This document shows positions 45,133-57,098 of a DNA stretch of 64,000 bases, in pieces (position 1 is the stretch's first letter; every line of letters starts with the position of its first letter). Source of the DNA: Neckera pumila. Lineage: Eukaryota; Streptophyta; Bryopsida; Hypnales; Neckeraceae. The translations under genes were made by a program, and so were the position numbers. Under the pieces are notes generated by a model, which did no database searches, was not told where the DNA came from, and worked only from the letters and a program-made list of their open reading frames with translations. The stretch lies in contig OZ018413.1 in assembly GCA_963969595.1 (NCBI GenBank), positions 9,290,211 through 9,354,210 on the forward strand, in the 5' to 3' direction.

Positions 45133-48100
45133 TAGGAAGGATTACTTTAGAATTACAATTAAATTCTAAATTGAATAGCCCTGCCATGCACTAACTATGA
45201 GATGCACTAGCATCATTTGATTTTGAATTGATGGCTTTTTATGGAGGTGATGAGTTGCATTGAAGATGAGACAAATTACTCATAGAAAAGAAAAACAATA
45301 AATCAATAATTGAACTTTGAGTAAGATTAGATTGCTTCAAAAACTTTTGTCAGCATTTAAAAAACAAATTCTCTATAATTCATAGAGAAGTCTGCCCATG
45401 GTCACAATGATCATTCAAAGCCCTTTCTAGAAGGAAAAAGAGCAACTCTAGTCTTTTGACCACTATGAATGAAGTCTGTTGGAGATAGTTCTACTATCTA
45501 AGCCATGTGAAGCTGTTTCCATTGTAACAAAGACTTCTCCATCAGTTTCATATATTTTTAGAAGCCACGATTCTTCAAATGATATCCGCAAGCAATTCAG
45601 TTCTAAAAATGGGTAAAGATGTTGCATTGTATACAAAGTATGATGTATCTAATGACTTATTAATACATTGGGCTTGACAAAGCTTGTCATGTAAGAGATG
45701 CTCCATTTTTATGTTCACTGGCAGCAATGCAATGCAAGTAAATAGAGAAGAATGGAAATTCAAACGTTGGTATTAATAAATGGGCAATTTCATTAAAATG
45801 GCGGTATTCCAAGTGCCACTTTGACAGTGTGCCATTTCACCATCTAGGATAGCTATAGATTTCAGAACGTCCGTTTTCAACCATCTAGGACAAGTATAGA
45901 TTTGAAACGGCTGTTTTGAACTGTTTTTACGCCATTTCAAAAAAATATCACCATTTCATGAAATTGCCTATATAATTAGGTGGTATTCCACACACTACTT
46001 TGGTAATTGCAGCCTCAAATTAAAATCTACACACGCCCTAGTATTTAGAGCATTGAGCGCACAAAAGTATGCCAAGATTTTTGAAGCCGGAGTTGTACCA
46101 AATTAGTGAAGTTGGCAATTTCTTTAGAATAAGCAGGTCAAACCCAATGTCAAATATATCACATGCCTTGAAACTAACTTGGAGCATGCTGAAAATCATT
46201 GTTTATTGATTCATAGAGTTTTCTTCATCATATCTCTGTCTTGCAACTTTCACATTGAGTCTGGAAGTTTTTTCAATGTAGTGTAGTTTCTCCTTACATG
46301 GCAAGTAGATTGCTTTCTCTTCTACGTAGTATGTAAATTGTCCTTTCATGTTACCAGATGCTGATGCAATCAACTCAATCAAGGTCAGACATCTTCATGG
46401 GAAGTTGTAGTTGTTGTAATTTGGACAAGTTTCATGAAATTGGCAGGCATGAAAATAGTTGTAAATAACTGGCAGCGCTGTAAGTGTACCACTAGAAACT
46501 AGAGGAATTTGAGTCAATCAAGGAAAAATAGAGCAATTTTTATTTGAAATTTTTGACTAAAATCTCAAATTGGATGGCTGAACCATAAATCTATAAATTT
46601 TTGAGGTTTGGAATCACATCTAATAGAGCTTGAAAACTAGCATTTTAACAAATATAACCATCCTAAATAGAAATTTTAACAAGTTTTAACAAATAATACC
46701 CGATCAAAATTGGTTTGGCACTCTGGAACGTGCCAATTTAACAAATAGGAGATCCTTTAAGGTGGCTATGTACATTGAATTTCGTCAAAATATATACCTA
46801 AATTCTTTATTTAAGAACCCAAATCTATGATAATCATACTTGTCTTTTGAGATTTGTGTCCACAAAGATGAGGTATACATTGTGACGCAATTAGATAAGG
46901 GTTGCGAGTAGGTGAGCTTACCTTACATGCTGAATGAAATAGCGGCGTTCTTACTACGAGCTGTTGTTGGACGTGGCTTGTGTCAATTTACCAGTCATTC
47001 ATGTCAGTAATTTGGATCCAAGTTCAGGTGGTCACATTTGTTAACAATGGCGTGCTTCAGAGCGCCATAATGGTGCACAAAACTAGGACTGGCACAGATC
47101 TGAGATTCAGAAAGGACCTTCAATTTCTCTGAATTGGCGAAAATTCAAGACTTCGGCGCTTTTAAAGGCAAAACTCTGCTACGGTTCATTTGTTCATCCG
47201 TCTAGGTCTTCAATCCAGATTTCTTTTCCAGATCTATTTCTGAATGCGTCCGCTTCGTGAAACTATGCCAATGAATTTAAATACTTGGATTTGTAGGGCA
47301 TAACGACTTCTGAATACGACCCACCATGCAGGATAAACACGGAGGACGAAGAATTTCCCAAGTCCAATATATCTGAAGGTCAACGTACACGTACAATATC
47401 ATAGCTCATGCTCATATTTGTTGATTTCCTTGTCAATATGATTAACCTTCTACGCAGTATTCCACTTCTGTTTCCTCCACATTTGTAAAGCAAGGGCTCC
47501 ACATCTGACATGAATGGGTGTACGTGGAGGAACACATCCATTTCCATGAGCTTACAAATAGGAGGAAGTTGTTTTCATCGGGTCATAATACACTAAGTTT
47601 TCCACAAGTCATGAGTTCAGGACTATCACAATTCTCGCATTTTGGTCATTCAAGCACATTCGGCGGCTACCTGATTCAAGTTCGAAGCTCATAATTAAAC
47701 TAGCAGGCACCTGGCTAGCTAGTGATCAATTATCAAAGCACCTAATTCGGTAATCAAAGCAATATACCGTATGAACGTCAATTTCGTGAAATCAGTTAAT
47801 ATTATCGGCGAATAATTCCACGACTTTGACAAATATCCGGGACGTGGACTGGAAACGTACACCTACAGGAGTCCAAATTGAAGAGCTCCCTGTGCAGCTG
47901 AACGTCACCATCTTTTGCTCCCCGAATCGTCCCCATTTGGCGACATTGACGATTGTATTGCAAATTAATTAAGGAGGAAAAAATTCTTACAGACTGAGAT
48001 GAAACATTCCTTCTGTGCATGCATCTCGTATTAACATATATCACCAACACTCAACTCTGATTAAAAATAGTTACAGCATTTTGTATGCACTAAAAACCTA

Positions 48101-48215
48101 GAGGGCCTCAGTATTCCTCTGGCAAATTACAATGATCTCGGACATCACAGCTTATCAGATCACTTGAATGAACAAGTAGTGCAACATTTAATTGTGAAGT
48201 ACACACCCAGTGAAG
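45133..48215. repeat. Unit 3 (partial): GLP 3'-flanking block
   Basis: Starts abruptly at AGGAAGGATTA, equal to position 20307 in unit 1, and stays collinear to the GLP gene. It is closest to unit 1 near 47500-48050 (same TTCGTGAAATCAGTTAATAT). The frame corresponding to 20636-20959 is broken here. Confidence 0.85.
45780..45971. mobile_element. Unit-3 copy of the ATGGGCAATTTCAT MITE
   Basis: Same position as in units 1 and 2. The right end has decayed to TTGCCTAT. Confidence 0.6.
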
Positions 48216-48219
48216 TGCG

Positions 48220-48225
48220 TTTATT
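48220..48225 (-). terminator. Poly(A) signal for GLP3 (AATAAA)
   Basis: Minus-strand AATAAA in the conserved position downstream of the GLP3 stop codon. Confidence 0.55.
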
Positions 48226-48433
48226 AGGGACGATTCCAGTCAACACCACCGGTGAATGTCACTGGCTTGAATGGAATGGAACACTTGTATAATACCCTGA
48301 ATATACATGAAAGTTCAAAATCAAATCAGAAAGACCCTAGCTAAGGAATGAATTCCACTTATTTTCTACGCTGAACGTACTCCAATTCCGCTTCAGCTGC
48401 TGCTGGTGGAATTAGCCATACAGTAACTAGTGA

Positions 48434-49114
48434 TCAAGGGTGACCGGGGTACGAGGCCTTGAGGAGCTTGGCCGTGGCGGCGTCCACGCCGAAAGACTTC
48501 TCGATCACGGCGCTGGTGATGTTGGGCGTGAAGATTTGGTTGGCGGAGAGCATCAGACCCGGATTCTGCGACGTCAGCGTGTTGAAGGTGACGGCTCTCT
48601 CGTTGCCCACGTTCAGCTGGAAGTGCAGCATCGCGCGCGGAAACACGATGACGTCGCCCTTCTCCAAGGTGGCCGCGTACAGCACCTTGTCGTCGCTGAC
48701 GAAGCCCGTGTAGATGCGTCCCTTCAACACGAGCAGCGTCTCGGTGGCGCGCGGGTGCGTGTGCAGCGGCACCACGCCGCCCAGGTCGAAGTCCAGTCGT
48801 GCGTGCGTGACGCCCTGCGTGTTGAGTCCCGGGAACTCCGTGGGCGTGGCCAGCGCCACGACGGCCCCCGTGGACGAGTGCTTGACGTCGGCGCCTGGCG
48901 CTCGGAAGCCGGTGAAGACGAAGTCTTTTGCGGAGACGCTGCTTCGCGGTCTGCAGGCGAATCCGTTGACGAGAGGCGCCGTGGGCGACAGATCCGCCAC
49001 GCAGAAGTCTTGCAGCGGGTCGGGGTCGGCGGCCTTCACAGTGCCCATGACTAGCATTATCGCACAGCAGCCAATAACAAGAAGCATGACGTTTCCCCTT
49101 CTGGAGCCGGCCAT
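48434..49114 (-). CDS. Germin-like protein 3, divergent 5' part and promoter
   Basis: 226 residues from the ATG at 49114. It differs from GLP1 at nine residues, all in the first 81: Ser8Asn, Ala9Val, Val14Ile, Ala15Gly, Val23Met, Tyr52Phe, and Gln79-Thr80-Pro81 to His-Ser-Ser. The last three are shared with GLP4. From about codon 82 onward the protein is identical to GLP1 and GLP2, and the DNA appears so as well, apart from the odd silent change nearer the 5' side. Upstream of the ATG the similarity to the other GLPs ends within about 25 bases. Signal peptide, both cysteines and all four metal ligands remain. The pattern suggests an older, separate GLP whose 3' part was overwritten by conversion. 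Expression is likely to differ from the other three because the promoter is different. Confidence 0.96.
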   Translation of the reverse strand: MAGSRRGNVMLLVIGCCAIMLVMGTVKAADPDPLQDFCVADLSPTAPLVNGFACRPRSSVSAKDFVFTGFRAPGADVKHSSTGAVVALATPTEFPGLNTQGVTHARLDFDLGGVVPLHTHPRATETLLVLKGRIYTGFVSDDKVLYAATLEKGDVIVFPRAMLHFQLNVGNERAVTFNTLTSQNPGLMLSANQIFTPNITSAVIEKSFGVDAATAKLLKASYPGHP

Positions 49115-49313
49115 TGCTGCAGTCAACCTTCTCAGCTTATCAAGCGATGAAGACTGCCAAATGAATTGCCGAAGAGTAGCAAGCGAATTGACGAAACTTC
49201 AAAGCCAGTGAAGGCTACAATTGAAAGCGGTTGTGGCTGTGAAGCTAAGTGGATGTTTGAGTGAATGGTGATGTTTGAGTGTGAAGTTGAATCCCCCACT
49301 GGTACGGTGAGCC

Positions 49314-49320
49314 TTTTATA
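49314..49320 (-). promoter_or_regulatory. TATA box of GLP3
   Basis: TATAAAA (in AATGTATAAAAGGCTC on the minus strand) about 200 bases upstream of the GLP3 ATG. It is unrelated to the TATATATA box of the other copies and lies just inside the start of the inverted-repeat arm. Confidence 0.6.
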
Positions 49321-49349
49321 CATTTACACTCTCCGTGGCCCGCGAGAAC

Positions 49350-50790
49350 TGCGAAATACCTCGCATGTTCGATCTGGTTCTTCATCACTTCTCCACGCAG
49401 AGACCAGTATTGGAGACTTCCAGGACAGTGTTTGGAAGTGGGGATCGCGACGTCCGTTCGATCAGCTGCACCGAAAGACCAGGCCATGGCTACTCGTTCG
49501 GTCGCCAAAAGCAGATTCATGGGTTTCATCGGAATTGGTGACTTAATTCACACATGGTTGGACATGGAAAGGAAATCTTTTTGCCGCGGGCGAGTTGATA
49601 ACTAGTGCACGTAAATGGAATTGAAAGTGAACTGCTTTCAAGTGGAAAGGACTCCGGGAAGAGGTTGTGGAGATGAGTTCCGAAGGTGGAGGCGACGTAC
49701 GTTCCTTCGGGGTAGTGAGAGCGAGCAGCATGGCATGTCAACACAAAATGTAAGATAATGAGTTACTCTTTGGCAGCAGCTTCCTCGCAAAGCAGAGTTC
49801 GTTGACGACAATAACGTATAATCTTCACTCTTTGCAACTCATACATTAAAAAAAAAAACTGACTGGATTTGGCCCGGGTATGCAACTCCGATATTATATG
49901 GCCCTATTGTAATCACTTACAATGCATTTGAGTCCAGTCTTAAGGGGTATAATTTGTTTTAGTGTAGAAAATTCTTGTAGGTTTTAGAACAAGGAATCAA
50001 ACAATGTAATTATATATATCATATGACAAGCTACCCAACTTTTGGGACTTTCTAATAAAAATATAGTTTTAATTGGAAGAAACATCTTGTGTGGAATTTT
50101 TAAAACCACATAGGTATTTCAATTCTTCATAGATAGTATAAGTCTTTTTTTTCCAATATGTATGAAATTCAACATTTTTTGCATGTAATTTTCTTATAAT
50201 TTGGTCTTCACCTAACTTTTTGGTATTTTTAATTTGATATAATATTTACAAAAGCCTTCTTCTAAACTGTTTTAATGCCGATGCCCCCTGTATATAATAC
50301 ATGAATTCCATACCCGGGGATTTGGATGAAGGGAAATACTGATTGCAATTCAAGGTGTAATTAAAGGACCTGCACCTTATTTGGACCCCTCTCTAAAATC
50401 AACTCGTATAGATTTTGTACCCTCCACTGTATTGCATCTATTCTTTAGAGTCTAGGGTTGCTTTGGATATATGAGTTTCTAGTAATTTGAAAATTCATTG
50501 TTCATTTGTATGGTATCCTCCAAATGCATAAAAAGAAAATCCACTATACCCGTTTTATTTCCAACAAAAGATTAGGCCATTGGATAATAGATGCCAATTT
50601 TCATTTGCATATTCTAACCCATTTAGGTGTAGTTACTTTTTAAAGAGTACTAGTGCCTTGAAGTGAAAAGATAACACTTCGGTTTAGAATTGGAAAAATA
50701 TTCACTTCCAAAGTTCATCTCAATAGAGATTCTATTTAGAGTTATTGATCACAAGGTCACAATCACATACCCAATTCAAACACATACATG
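49350..50790 (-). repeat. Right arm of the inverted repeat; upstream region of GLP3
   Basis: Reverse complement of 43610-45080. The first few hundred bases are GC-richer and contain the GLP3 distal promoter and the frameshifted relative of the 44739-44936 frame. The rest is AT-rich. Unit 4 begins about 130 bp further on. Confidence 0.85.
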
Positions 50791-51462
50791 GATGACTGCA
50801 AGACACACCTGTCCTATTTTGTCCTATGTCTAAGTTTTTTTTGGGCTATAACTTTTGTGTTTTAGCTCCAAATGAATCAAGATTTATAGGAAAGGTACTC
50901 ATGATTGTTATACACCTTTCCTAATTTTTTCCTAATTTCTAAAAACAGTTTACTATCCAAGACTAGACCCCAATTAGATGTCACACTTTGCAGTTTAGGG
51001 GCTTTTAGTAATCGAAGCTAAAAACGAAAGTCAATTTCGTCAAATCAATGGAATCGTCGGAATCCCACGACTTTGACAAATTTCCGGTCTCATGGACTGA
51101 AAACGTAAACCTATAAGAGTCCAAATTGAAGAGCTCTGTGCAGCTGCATGTCACCATCTTTGCTCCCCGAATCGTCCCCATTTGGCGAAATGGACGATTA
51201 TGTTGCAAACTAAGGGAGGAACGAACTCTTACAGAGATGTGACCGTTCCTTCTGCATGCATCTCGTAAAATGGAAATGTATATCACCAACACTCAACTCT
51301 GATCAAAACTAGATACAGCATTTCGTGTGCACTAAGAAATCTAGAGGGCCTCAGTAGTCCCTTCGCAAATTACAATCATCTCGGACATCACAGCTTATCA
51401 GATCACTTGAATGAACAAGTAGTGCAATATTTAATTGTGAAGTACACACCCAGTGAAGTGCG

Positions 51463-51468
51463 TTTATT
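51463..51468 (-). terminator. Poly(A) signal for GLP4 (AATAAA)
   Basis: Minus-strand AATAAA in the conserved position downstream of the GLP4 stop codon. Confidence 0.55.
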
Positions 51469-51675
51469 AGGGACGATTCCAGTCCACACCACCGGTGAAT
51501 GTCACTGGCTTGACTGGAATGGAACACTTGTATAATACCCTGAATATACATGAAAGTTCAAATCAAATCAGAAAGACCCTAGCTAAGGAATGAATTCCAC
51601 TTATTTTCTACGCTGAACGTACTCCAATTCCGCTTCAGCTGCTGCTGGTGGAATTAGCCATACAGTAACTAGTGA

Positions 51676-52356
51676 TCAAGGGTGACCGGGGTACGAGGCC
51701 TTGAGGAGCTTGGCCGTGGCGGCGTCCACGCCGAAAGACTTCTCGATCACGGCGCTGGTGATGTTGGGCGTGAAGATTTGGTTGGCGGAGAGCATCAGAC
51801 CCGGATTCTGCGACGTCAGCGTGTTGAAGGTGACGGCTCTCTCGTTGCCCACGTTCAGCTGGAAGTGCAGCATCGCGCGCGGAAACACGATGACGTCGCC
51901 CTTCTCCAAGGTGGCCGCGTACAGCACCTTGTCGTCGCTGACGAAGCCCGTGTAGATGCGTCCCTTCAACACGAGCAGCGTCTCGGTGGCGCGCGGGTGC
52001 GTGTGCAGCGGCACCACGCCGCCCAGGTCGAAGTCCAGTCGTGCGTGCGTGACGCCCTGCGTGTTGAGTCCCGGGAACTCCTTGGGCGTGGCCAGCGCCA
52101 CGACGGCCCCCGTGGACGAGTGCTTGACGTCGGCGCCTGGCGCTCGGAAGCCGGTGAAGACGAAGTCTTTCGCGGAGACGCTGCTTCGCGGTCTGCAGGC
52201 GTATCCGTTGACGAGAGGCGCCGTGGGCGACAGATCCGCCACGCAGAAGTCTTGCAGCGGGTCGGGGTCGGCGGCCTTGACAGTGCCCACGACCAGCATT
52301 ATCGCACAGCAGGCAACAACCAGAAGCATGGCGCTTCCCCTTCTGGAGCCGGCCAT
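51676..52356 (-). CDS. Germin-like protein 4 (secreted cupin)
   Basis: 226 residues from the ATG at 52356. It differs from GLP1 at four residues: Gln79His, Thr80Ser, Pro81Ser (shared with GLP3) and Thr92Lys (unique). The N-terminal signal peptide is that of GLP1/GLP2, not GLP3, so the gene is a mosaic: GLP1-like at the 5' end, GLP3-like around codons 79-81, and common sequence after that. The metal ligands, cysteines and the NIT glycosylation site are unchanged. TATA box and poly(A) signal are in the standard places. It lies only 3.2 kb from GLP3, the closest pair in the array. Confidence 0.96.
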   Translation of the reverse strand: MAGSRRGSAMLLVVACCAIMLVVGTVKAADPDPLQDFCVADLSPTAPLVNGYACRPRSSVSAKDFVFTGFRAPGADVKHSSTGAVVALATPKEFPGLNTQGVTHARLDFDLGGVVPLHTHPRATETLLVLKGRIYTGFVSDDKVLYAATLEKGDVIVFPRAMLHFQLNVGNERAVTFNTLTSQNPGLMLSANQIFTPNITSAVIEKSFGVDAATAKLLKASYPGHP

Positions 52357-52582
52357 TGCTGCAGTCAACCTTCCCAGCTGATCAAGCTGATGAAGCTAGA
52401 CGTACTAACGAGCGAATAGATGAGCACTTGCAATGTATGTACGTCAAGCTCAAGTACTGCAATTCTAGCCAGCTCACCAGCGACAGAGATGAACACAAGC
52501 AAGTTTATATGTAAATCAGTTCCGCTGTTCAGGAACCAAAGATGGTTGTGGAGATTGATGATGGAGTACCCCGTTGCTGAGG

Positions 52583-52590
52583 TATATATA
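52583..52590 (-). promoter_or_regulatory. TATA box of GLP4
   Basis: TATATATA about 230 bases upstream of the ATG, aligned with GLP1 and GLP2. In the neighbouring ACGT cluster the second core is altered (CCACGTACGC). Confidence 0.55.
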
Positions 52591-53890
52591 CTCCTGGCAA
52601 GCCGCGTGAACTACAGGTACCACGTACGCATGTTCTCTCTCAGTCACCATGTCAATTTGGACTCGACGCACTAGACCTTCCCGGACATTTTCTGTATGTT
52701 GCGAGGAAAGCATGTGATCGAGTTGCCTTCACTCGGGCAGTTGACTCCGCAGCTTTCATCCTACGTGCGGAAAGCATTCATGAGAATGAGTTTGGCAAAC
52801 TGTCGGCAAGGAAATGTGGCCATCGGTCAACGTAACTTAGCTTGCGAAGAGCTGCTCGATAGAGCTTGAATAAATTAATGGACTGAAACTGGGGCCCTCG
52901 CAGCTAGAGGAAAACTGAAGATATTTGGCAGTGATCGAGAAGCACTGCCGCCAATACGCATTGAGCACGACGGCGCCGGGTTGAGAATTACAAGTCATAA
53001 AATCTCCCGACTGAGCCATGCATGGATGCTGCGAGCTCCTTCCAGGGGGTGGCCGGGAGAGTGGCAAGTTCAGTCCGAGCATGTCGCAAGAGGTAACTGA
53101 CGGCTCCTGGGTCGCGGCAGCTGCTTCATTGCAACTCTCGGTTCGTTGTCCACACTTGAGTAAAAAAACCTCAAGAATCATTCGGAAACGGAGCGCTTAC
53201 TAACATCACAAATTGTGGCTTCTCAATGAACCCCTGGAGCTTCATGAAAACCCTTTGGATGCTGATTGTGAACTGAGGACTCTGTTCTAGTACCCTTATG
53301 TGTGAACTTGTGATAGCTAGTCCTCACAATTATGGAAGTTTGTGGTATTTTTAGATCAAATCAATATAACGTAGTGTATGCTATTTCCATTCCAAATAGT
53401 GTGACCATCACTGAATAACTTTTGTTGGCATTCATCCGTAATTCGCACACTTAGATGTAATTTTCATCATATGGTTACACAAATTTGACCAAATTCATCC
53501 AAATTTAGTTCACACCTATTCAATTAGTGTGAGGTCATTATGCCCACACGCCCTGTTTAATATTTTGTAGTGATTGAATGATTCAAGTGCATAGGTCATC
53601 TTTCTTGTAAAAATTGGCACATTGTCATTGAAAATGATGGAAATATTTTTGTACACTCATGAAAAGACTCATGATGGATTGAAAGTTTAAGAAGTAAATT
53701 GTATGGTGGGGTAAACAAGGAACTCACCACTTGGGTGGTGAAGTTTTAACTTGTTGGAGATGTTGTCAATGCTTGAATGCGCAAAGTCAATTTTGCAGTT
53801 TTTGCTAAGTAATGTGAGTATTCTTTTTTTGCAAATTTCTTATATAAACTTGATAATTCTTGAATATTGTTTGACCATTGAGACACTACA

Positions 53891-54956
53891 TTTGGGTTCC
53901 TATGACCTTACATCACTAGAAGGAAATGCAGGTTTTGTGACTATAAAGAACAATTATTTTTTAGTTGCATGGGACATTTACAACTAGTGCTAATTTGGGG
54001 TCTCGCAGTCATCGTGGACACGTTGTTCTCAGAATGGTAGTTGTAAAGGACAATGAGTTTGTTTCTCATCTGGTAGCTTATTTGAAACTTTTTTGACGTG
54101 TTTTTTTAATGTAGTTGCCTTGTGGCATTTATTGCCACATAAATTTTGTGGATTTTATAGTTCAAATCTTAATGATTTGTGGATTTTAAAATTTTAGATC
54201 TAGCTTCTTTTTTAAATTTCAAAAGTTCAATTATTGGTATTTAATAGATTTCTCTTATTTTAGGACACATTAAAGTTTCATAGATTTTACAATTTTATAC
54301 ATTTTAATTATTTTGAGATTTCTATAAACTGTAGGAATCTTAAGATTGTCAAAATTTTAAAATTCTATTAATATCGCTAGATTTCATTATAGAAGAATAC
54401 AACAATGTACAAGTCCTATATGTTCAATCTTATGGTTTTCTTGACAATTGATATGATGGCAAATTTCATTGAATTGGCGCCATTCCGGAACCTTGGCACT
54501 TTTACAGTTCCAAACGGCTATTTTGAAATCTATACCTATCCTAGATGGTCAAAATGGCACTCCGTCAAAATGGCATGCGGAATACTGCCATTTTAATGAA
54601 ATTTTCCATTATGGGACAATTGATATAAGACAATTAAAAAAACAATAATTGTACAGTTGCAATTGTGTTTTAGTCAAATTCAACTTTTGTGCATGTACTA
54701 TTGTAGTCATTTTTTAGTCAAATTTAGTTTTTTGCAAGTACAGATCGACACAATGGATTCCATAGAGCATAGATTTGTCCACATCAACAACTAAGATGAA
54801 TATTAGATGGTGAATAGCTCACATTCATTCTAAATTTGAACTTTGTTATACCCCTGTGATTCTACATTTTATTCTAGTAACTATATATAATAATGTATAC
54901 AAAAGATGAAGTGCTAATAAGAAAGACTACAGTTGCAGGACAATCCTTTAGGACAC
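53891..54956. repeat. Unit-4 distal upstream DNA (pairs with 40920-42728)
   Basis: Lacks the ~720 bp private to unit 2. It contains the short MITE at 54456-54609. At about 54957 it switches to sequence paired with 7010. No gene. Confidence 0.65.
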
Positions 54957-55272
54957 TTAAATTAGAATATATTTTTACTATTTGGTTTGACATTGATATT
55001 GGAAAAATCCTTCTTATTTTTGCAATATTTATCAAAATGACATGAAACAAAGCCTCACATGTAGATTATGACGAGTAGCATCCATTCCAAAAATTTCAAA
55101 TTATAAAGTCAATAGAGCTTGCCCAAGTTCTCAAAAAATCCAAAGTGAGATACCTGGTCTTTTAAAGATTGATCATTGTTTGAACGGTTACAAAACACCC
55201 CTTTTTCTACTAGTGGTTATAGCTTGATGAAGCAACCTTCATATAGCTTGTTTTACAGGCCTCCACCTTTTG

Positions 55273-55537
55273 CATTAGGAAAAATTTCAGCCCTCTAAAA
55301 GGTGTCTAAGGAATTGATTTATGGGACCCCTTTGGTGCAATTTCAGGATGAATAATAAAATGTTTTTTTTTTGAAAAAGAAAAATTTTAAAACATTAAAA
55401 ATCTGACGTGCCATGTCAGCATCCAATATTTAAATATTAAAATAATAACAATAATTTTTTTTTTTTTTTTTTTTCCATAATTGCACCGGGCGGGTTCAGA
55501 ACTTGCAGCTTCTAGAGGGCTGAAATTTTTCCTAATG
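55273..55537. mobile_element. MITE, unit-5 copy of 7339-7599
   Basis: Ends CATTAGGAAAAATTTCAGCC and GGGCTGAAATTTTTCCTAAT; the interior has a longer T tract than the unit-1 copy. Confidence 0.7.
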
Positions 55538-55720
55538 GATTAGCATGGGAAATTCTCAACAAGCATCTGCACATGTTCGAACATGAATTCAAGATACTTA
55601 GCATGTTTTGATCTTTATAAGTCTTTTGCCATACAAAGGATATTTGCAACACTAGTACTATTTTTCTAATCCTTGTAATGTAAGTATGACAAGCTACAAA
55701 ATCATCTACATCATGCTTAA

Positions 55721-56640
55721 CCCCCAAAGGACCAACATGCGTTTTTTGGCCGTATAGAAATTTGGGGCAGGTACGTGTGATTAGGTATATCCATATTTGA
55801 GGTTGAAATTTTAATAGAAGGTGGGGACAAGGAATATCTTCATGTGTACCAAGTTTCATGACATTTCAAAATAGGAGTCAAAAGTTGTGACCTAATCTGT
55901 TATTTTTTTTTGTAACTGGGCAGTTTGGGCAGATAAGAAAAATCATTTTTTCCAAAATTATTTTTGTGAAATTGGTTCTCTACATTTATATATACTTGAA
56001 AAGCTTTGAGTCATTCCATTTCAATCAATGAGTCAAAAGTTATGAGGGTTTTTGGTTTGCGGGCAGTTATGGATTGTCTACTCTAAAAAAAAATTTTAAG
56101 TCGTTTATTTAACTCAATTTTCAATATTTTTGGAAAAAAAAATCCTAGGATGTAGATTGATTATTACAACATTACAACCGTTGGGATTGGCATTTTTAAA
56201 TTCCATAATTAAATTAACAACAATTTAATATTTTGAATCATTTTCTATTTCTTTCTACTTACTATTTTTTTCCTATATGTTGTACAATTCCAAATGATGT
56301 GAAAAATTCTCAAGCATATAGACAACTTGTTTACAAAACTAAATTCAAAGAAGCACCACCTTTATCGGTGTTTTTTCATTGAAAAGTGAACTTGCAAAGT
56401 GCAGCTGCCCGGTTTTTTGCAGGATTGAAGAAATGGTTTTCAAGACTTGAAATGCTTATATCTTATGATCCACACGGTGGAGTTTTTGGAAATTTTTACC
56501 ACATGTTTGCAACATATCATACTACAAGATCCTACGGTCACATGTGTCAAAAAAAGAAATTCCAAAAATTTGACTAGTTGTATTAGAAATGGCAGTTTTG
56601 GAGCGTTTTTGGTGATTACATAGTCATCAAACTTTAGGGG
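55721..56640. mobile_element. piggyBac-type element, unit-5 copy
   Basis: TTAA at 55717-55720 on the left. The right flank is GTAA after CTTTAGGGG. It is the full-length counterpart of the truncated copy at 26117-26686. Confidence 0.75.
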
Positions 56641-56702
56641 GTAATTAGACCCTATTTCCTCTCTAGCTACCTAATCGGTGTAGTGGCTCATGGCTTGTGA
56701 TT

Positions 56703-57098
56703 TTATAATGGTACAAAATTAGTTTCTGAAATATGTTGTTTTCTCTTCTTTACTGAAGGTTGGATTTTGTGAGATGGCAAAGACATTTTTCTAACCCTCC
56801 TCCTCAAGGTAGAAATTTTGGTCTTTTGTTGTTGAAATTGGTGCACCAGCTCCACGGGATTCTCCTTCTCCTCACACCGCAATGTCATGGAGGTGCGAAG
56901 CCAAGACCCCCAACGCACAGCTCTTCCTTTCGCATCAATAGGGTCACCTTCCTCCCCCAAACCCTAAATCACCTGCTTCATCTCTCTCGGAGTAGACTGT
57001 ACCGGGCCCTGCCTGCCTGCCTGCTTACCGAGCAAGGCTGGAGATACTCTCAGCACAATCCACTGCATAAGTCCCATGAAATTTTGTGTGACAACTGA
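56703..57098 (-). other. Third copy of the gene-like module
   Basis: Indistinguishable by eye from 26749-27144 over its length. Same TTG-started minus frame and overlapping plus frame as described at 8763. Confidence 0.3.

Larger units (their letters stand above)
50926..53890. repeat. Unit 4: GLP4 with short 3' flank and full 5' flank
   Basis: Its 3' flank is most like unit 2 (38170-38720) and its 5' flank most like unit 1, but it lacks the 263 bp CACTG element (empty site TGA at 52962-52964). Only ~0.75 kb of the long 3'-flanking block is retained. Confidence 0.85.
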
